A DNA stretch of 9,244 bases from Ruminococcus sp. (lineage in GTDB: Bacteria; Bacillota; Clostridia; Oscillospirales; Ruminococcaceae), in NCBI GenBank assembly GCA_018376535.1, contig JAHABC010000029.1:1-9244 (forward strand), in the 5' to 3' direction. Positions 6,281-9,244 of this stretch are shown one piece after another (the stretch's first letter is position 1; the number at the start of each line of letters is the position of its first letter). The position numbers were made by a program, and so were the translations under genes. The notes under the pieces were generated by a model that searched no databases, was not told where the DNA came from, and saw only the letters and a program-made list of their open reading frames with translations.

Positions 6281-7873
6281 CTATTGAGCGTCTGCGAATC
6301 TTTGTTTGCCATCAACATCTCCAATAAAGATAGTTTTAGGCATAGCCCAAGTATCGCTAGAACCGAATAGAGCCTTATATATTACTAAATCCTCTTGAGA
6401 GTCGTAATCTTTAGCTATGGTAATAACCTTGAACACATTTCCATTGATATCTTTATAACAATTACCTATTTGAACATCACGTTCAACAGAAGTTTCTAAA
6501 GTTTTAGCAGTAGGTTCTTCATTTAAGATATCATCTGCAACTATTACCATAGAACTAAATGGTGGAACTTTAACATAAGCGTCATAATTACCATTAATCT
6601 CCACTACTTGATTACTTATTACATCTACTAAGAAGTTCATATCAGTATGGAAACTAAAGCCATATTCATTCTCATCTAAGTTTAAAGCGATGTATATTAT
6701 TTGACCATTCAACTCTTTTTTGAATAAAAGTTGTCTGTTTCTAACTATAATAGTTTGATAGTTACCAGTTCTCATAGCTGGATACACACTATAAATTCTA
6801 CCTAATCTAACTATGTGCTTATATAGGTCTAAGTTTCCGTTAGATAGTAAATCATCTAAGTCTAAACAAGGTCTTAGACCATCATCTGAATTATTTTCGT
6901 GGATACCCTTAACTCCGAACTCACTACCATAGTAGATAGATGGTATTCCTGGCATACCATACATTAGAGTATAACAGTTTTTAAGATTTCTCTCATCTTT
7001 TAAAGTACTTGCCAATCTGTTTACATCATGATTGTCTACAAAGTTAAATAGGTTTATATTCTTATAGATACCATTACTTCCCGATTGACGATTGATAGAA
7101 TAGTCTATTTCAAAGTAGTTTCCATCATTATGAGAGGAGTATATACCCTTGTAACATTCGTAGTTAGTAGTACTATCGAGCATTTCAGGATTAGCCCATC
7201 TGTTGTAATCGCCATGGATAATTTCACCCATTAGCCAAAAGTCAGCCTTTTTAGATTTGGTAAACCATCTAATACGTTTAAAGAAGTCGAAATCTATGCA
7301 ATCAGCAGCATCGAAGCGAATACCGTCAATATCGAACTCTTTAATCCAGTAGTCAACGGCATCTATGATGTAGTCGCAAACTTTAGGATTTTTCATATTC
7401 AACTTAACTAGATTATAGTAACCGTTCCAACCCTCATACCAGAAGTTATCGCCACAAGGACTTTGACCTCCAAAGTTTAAATTTTGAAACCAATCGCAGT
7501 ATTGAGATGCAGGGCCATTATTTTGAACATCTTTAAAAGCCCAGAAGTTTCTACCTACATGATTAAATACGCCGTCTAAGACTACTCTAATACCATTAGC
7601 ATGAAGTTCGTCGCAGACTTTTTTAAATAGTTCATTAGTACCTAAACGTCTGTCGATAACCTTATAATCTGTAGTATCGTAGCCGTGTTCAACGGATTCA
7701 AACACTGGGCCAAAGTATACAGCAGTGATATTCATTTCTTTAAGATGTGGTATCCAATCTATAACCTTACCAAGACGGCATCTAATTTCGCCGTTGTCGT
7801 TTACCTTTTCAGCACCACAAAATCCTATTGGATATATATGGTAAAATATAGCGTTATCGTACCAAAAACTCAT
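6281..7873 (-). CDS. Cytoplasmic GH13 alpha-glucan hydrolase with C-terminal DUF1653-like domain
   Basis: 530-residue alpha-amylase-family enzyme; no signal peptide, so it acts inside the cell on imported malto-oligosaccharides (cyclomaltodextrinase, neopullulanase or maltodextrin glucosidase type). All four GH13 regions are present: DGVFNH at 100-105; GIRFD with nucleophile Asp188; MGE with acid/base Glu217; FVDNHD with Asp283. The barrel runs to about residue 360, a beta-sandwich C domain to about 447. No N-terminal CBM34-like domain is seen. Residues about 467-527 match the DUF1653 pattern (YKDINGNVFKVI, LVIYKALFG, TW at 508-509, QRF at 524-526), an unusual extension. The start is the ATG at 7873, ten bases after GGGAGG; a TTG at 7891 would place the start inside that ribosome binding site. 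It is 49 bases after the HD gene with no terminator between, so probably co-transcribed. Exact specificity is not determined. Confidence 0.94.
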   Translation of the reverse strand: MSFWYDNAIFYHIYPIGFCGAEKVNDNGEIRCRLGKVIDWIPHLKEMNITAVYFGPVFESVEHGYDTTDYKVIDRRLGTNELFKKVCDELHANGIRVVLDGVFNHVGRNFWAFKDVQNNGPASQYCDWFQNLNFGGQSPCGDNFWYEGWNGYYNLVKLNMKNPKVCDYIIDAVDYWIKEFDIDGIRFDAADCIDFDFFKRIRWFTKSKKADFWLMGEIIHGDYNRWANPEMLDSTTNYECYKGIYSSHNDGNYFEIDYSINRQSGSNGIYKNINLFNFVDNHDVNRLASTLKDERNLKNCYTLMYGMPGIPSIYYGSEFGVKGIHENNSDDGLRPCLDLDDLLSNGNLDLYKHIVRLGRIYSVYPAMRTGNYQTIIVRNRQLLFKKELNGQIIYIALNLDENEYGFSFHTDMNFLVDVISNQVVEINGNYDAYVKVPPFSSMVIVADDILNEEPTAKTLETSVERDVQIGNCYKDINGNVFKVITIAKDYDSQEDLVIYKALFGSSDTWAMPKTIFIGDVDGKQRFADAQ

Positions 7874-7883
7874 TTCAAAAAAT

Positions 7884-7889
7884 CCTCCC
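7884..7889 (-). promoter_or_regulatory. Ribosome binding site fixing the GH13 start
   Basis: GGGAGG on the minus strand, ten bases from the ATG at 7873. It overlaps the alternative TTG at 7889-7891, which rules out that upstream start. Confidence 0.9.
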
Positions 7890-7922
7890 AAATAAAAATA
7901 GTATTTAATTTAATTGATAGTT

Positions 7923-8552
7923 TTAAGTATCAATATCATTACCTTCCAAATAGTAAGATGCCTCCATATCGGCAACGTTTAAAGCCAACGCCAAAGGAAA
8001 CATTTCAAAAGCTCTACCTACAGAGTTGTTATCTTCAACACCAGAAAAGCCCATGTGATATCTAATAGCAAAAGCCTCTTCTCTTGATAGCCTCATAAAC
8101 CCAGATATTATATACACCGATTTTTCACCATGACCATAAGGCAAAGTATCATTTATCTTATAGCAAGGAACTTTCTCCCATTGACCTTTGGAATTTTTAA
8201 CGTTCCTATAGTCCTCATGATATAGATTAATCTTACAAAGGTCATGCAATAGAGAAACTAAAGCTATAGTTTCATCGGAATAGTTCATACCGTATAGTGT
8301 CTTAGTATTTTCTCTGCTAAGATAATCTTTAAGACAGTTATACACGTTTATACTATGCTGAACTAATCCCCCTGGATAACACCCATGAAATCTGGAACTA
8401 CTTGGTGCAGTAAAAAAATCACTTTGGTCGCAACATAGATATTCAAGCAATCTTTCCGAACCGTTTCTTGTAATGTTAGAACTATATATATCAATAAATT
8501 CATTTTTTCTAGCTACAATACTTTGGGAAGTTTCATCATCATAGAACTTCAT
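7923..8552 (-). CDS. HD-domain phosphohydrolase
   Basis: 209 residues from the ATG at 8552. A metal-binding HD-superfamily core is clear (numbering from this start): FHG with His56, GGLVQH with His66, LLHDLCKI with His103-Asp104, GHGEKS with His141, YHMG with His166 and VAD with Asp195. The order and spacing resemble the HD domain of YhaM-like 3'-5' exoribonucleases and of phage- or plasmid-linked HD hydrolases, but there is no N-terminal OB-fold RNA-binding domain. Such proteins hydrolyse phosphoester bonds in nucleotides or nucleic acids; the substrate here is unknown. No signal peptide, so cytoplasmic. The GTG at 8567 is part of the likely ribosome binding site, making the ATG the better start. 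It is the first gene of the unit with the GH13 enzyme, 49 bases downstream. The role in sugar metabolism, if any, is unclear. Confidence 0.88.
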   Translation of the reverse strand: MKFYDDETSQSIVARKNEFIDIYSSNITRNGSERLLEYLCCDQSDFFTAPSSSRFHGCYPGGLVQHSINVYNCLKDYLSRENTKTLYGMNYSDETIALVSLLHDLCKINLYHEDYRNVKNSKGQWEKVPCYKINDTLPYGHGEKSVYIISGFMRLSREEAFAIRYHMGFSGVEDNNSVGRAFEMFPLALALNVADMEASYYLEGNDIDT

Positions 8553-8562
8553 AATATACAAA

Positions 8563-8571
8563 CTCACCTCT
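8563..8571 (-). promoter_or_regulatory. Ribosome binding site of the HD gene
   Basis: AGAGGTGAG on the minus strand. The only purine-rich Shine-Dalgarno-like stretch here, about 11-13 bases ahead of the ATG at 8552. Its own GTG (8565-8567) could be read as a start, but that start would have no ribosome binding site. Confidence 0.6.
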
Positions 8572-8610
8572 TGTTATAAATATACATTAAATTAAAAATC
8601 TCACTATTAT

Positions 8611-8639
8611 ATGATACCACATTTTTTAATAAAATTCAA
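8611..8639 (-). promoter_or_regulatory. Sigma-A promoter of the HD-GH13 operon
   Basis: On the minus strand TTGAAT (8639-8634), 17 bases, then TATCAT (8616-8611) preceded by TGG, giving an extended -10. An overlapping TATAAT (8611-8606) may act as an alternative -10. The transcript would have a leader of about 50 bases. Confidence 0.65.
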
Positions 8640-8732
8640 GAGTTTTTTGTATTTTTCATTAATCTTTAAGATTTCAAACTTCAGTTCTTTGTATAAACTA
8701 TCTAAAAGTGAATATTATGTTAAGTTTTAATA

Positions 8733-8763
8733 ATAAATACAAATATTATATTATAAATACAAA
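8733..8763. repeat. Two ATAAATACAAA direct repeats, 20-base period
   Basis: Identical 11-base copies at 8733-8743 and 8753-8763, about two helical turns apart, roughly 100 bases upstream of the HD-GH13 promoter. They could be an upstream binding site, but the AT-rich composition makes chance plausible. Confidence 0.35.
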
Positions 8764-8778
8764 AATGAATATACACGC

Positions 8779-8813
8779 AAGAACTACTTCAATACAAAAT
8801 TGAAGTAGTTCTT
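8779..8813 (-). terminator. Strong hairpin downstream of the alcohol dehydrogenase gene
   Basis: A perfect 15-base-pair stem: AAGAACTACTTCAAT (8779-8793) with its complement at 8799-8813, loop of five. It starts 33 bases beyond the dehydrogenase stop and isolates that gene from the HD promoter. The minus-strand sequence after it (GCGTGTATATTC) lacks an immediate T tract, but the stem itself ends in TTCTT, so it is probably still the terminator. Confidence 0.7.
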
Positions 8814-8846
8814 TATGATATGAGAAACTTTTATGAAAAATGTCTA

Positions 8847-9244
8847 TTAGAAAGTTACTGCAGTACCATAGTATGTACAAGTCAAAAGTTTTTCCATTTC
8901 AGCTGGAGTGATTGGTCTAGGGTTAGAACCTGTACAAGCATCGCCAACGGCTAGTTCAGCAATCTTAGAAACTTTTTCTTTAAACTCATCTTCATTAACA
9001 CCGAACTCTTTTAGAGTCTTTGGAATGTTTAACTTAACGTTGTAAGCGTCAATCTTATCGCATAGAGCATCTACAAGAGCCTTATCAGTATTACCTTGTA
9101 AGTTTATGGATTTTGCTATTTGAGCATAACGCTTTTCAGCAGTCTTATCCTTAGCATTGTACTTAATTACATATGGTAAATAGATTGCATTCGCACAACC
9201 ATGTGGAATGTGTCCAGTAGAGAACGCTGCACCAGTCTTATGTG
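8847..9244 (-). CDS. Iron-containing alcohol dehydrogenase, C-terminal 131 residues (partial)
   Basis: The frame enters from the right edge and ends in TAA at 8847-8849, followed at once by TAG. Visible residues begin HKTGAAF and include HIPHG, whose last His corresponds to an iron ligand of group III alcohol dehydrogenases, then CANAIYLPYVIKYNAK. The C-terminal signature CTGSNPRPIT and ending TCTYYGTAVTF are characteristic of this family and of the dehydrogenase half of AdhE. The enzyme reduces acetaldehyde or a similar aldehyde to alcohol with NAD(P)H during fermentation. The catalytic N-terminal part, including the nucleotide-binding region and the other metal ligands, is outside the window, so a stand-alone enzyme and bifunctional AdhE cannot be separated. 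Three residues (STG) lie between the F and HIPHG compared with the AdhE motif I recall. It is followed by a hairpin and is probably not part of the downstream sugar genes. Confidence 0.92.
   Translation of the reverse strand, partial: HKTGAAFSTGHIPHGCANAIYLPYVIKYNAKDKTAEKRYAQIAKSINLQGNTDKALVDALCDKIDAYNVKLNIPKTLKEFGVNEDEFKEKVSKIAELAVGDACTGSNPRPITPAEMEKLLTCTYYGTAVTF

Noticed and set aside
7874..7891. TTG start six codons upstream for the GH13 protein
   Set aside because: The TTG lies within GGGAGG, which is the ribosome binding site for the ATG at 7873.
7913..7934. Small inverted repeat ATTGATA / TATCAAT over the HD stop codon as a terminator
   Set aside because: The stem is seven pairs, nearly all AT, with no T tract after it on the minus strand; co-transcription with the GH13 gene is more likely.
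7685..8065. 126-residue + strand frame
   Set aside because: It lies antisense to the conserved N-terminus of GH13 and the HD core, has no ribosome binding site and no recognisable protein features.
1..9244. A CRISPR array, defence system or mobile element
   Set aside because: The only tandem repeat is a coding 57-bp array without spacers; no transposase, integrase, toxin or nuclease gene or terminal repeats were seen. The single HD protein alone does not indicate a defence system.

Overview
The window looks like chromosome from a low-GC Gram-positive anaerobe, most likely a gut Clostridia member (Ruminococcus/Eubacterium-like). Support comes from the AT-rich DNA, strong GGAGG-type ribosome binding sites, a lipobox solute-binding protein with a long Ser/Thr/Asp/Gly spacer, a sugar ABC transporter without its own ATPase, a LacI regulator, a cytoplasmic GH13 enzyme and an iron-dependent alcohol dehydrogenase. 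The genus assignment is inference. No phage, IS, CRISPR, tRNA or rRNA signal was seen.

Layout. On the + strand, positions 2-952 hold the 3' part of a gene open at the window edge. It encodes a low-complexity, Pro/Gln-rich protein with 19-residue tandem repeats at its visible start and a very basic C-terminus. It ends at a + strand terminator (957-984), facing a minus-strand terminator (1011-1038). Everything right of that is on the minus strand and should be read from high to low coordinates: the C-terminal end of an iron-containing alcohol dehydrogenase (8847-9244), a hairpin, a promoter (8611-8639), an HD-domain phosphohydrolase (7923-8552), a GH13 alpha-glucan hydrolase (6281-7873), a 537-base AT-rich gap with regulatory signals, a LacI-family regulator (4730-5743), a sugar-binding lipoprotein (3081-4643), and two sugar permeases (1918-2955 and 1064-1921) that overlap by 4 bases.

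How the genes work together (inference from families and order). The lipoprotein captures an oligosaccharide, probably a malto-oligosaccharide given the GH13 neighbour. The two permeases form the channel, and an ATPase encoded elsewhere (MsmX/MsmK type) would power it. The leaderless GH13 enzyme would hydrolyse the sugar in the cytoplasm. The LacI regulator probably controls the cluster: a perfect 15-base palindrome overlaps the -10 region of its likely promoter, and a cre-like site lies further upstream.

The locus is mostly a conventional maltodextrin-type uptake cluster. The least ordinary points are the GH13 enzyme fused to a C-terminal DUF1653-like domain, its apparent co-transcription with an HD phosphohydrolase, the repeat protein at the left edge, and the signals packed into the 5744-6280 gap. 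Three start sites need care: the + strand gene has no start in the window, the GH13 gene begins at 7873, and the HD gene most likely begins at 8552.
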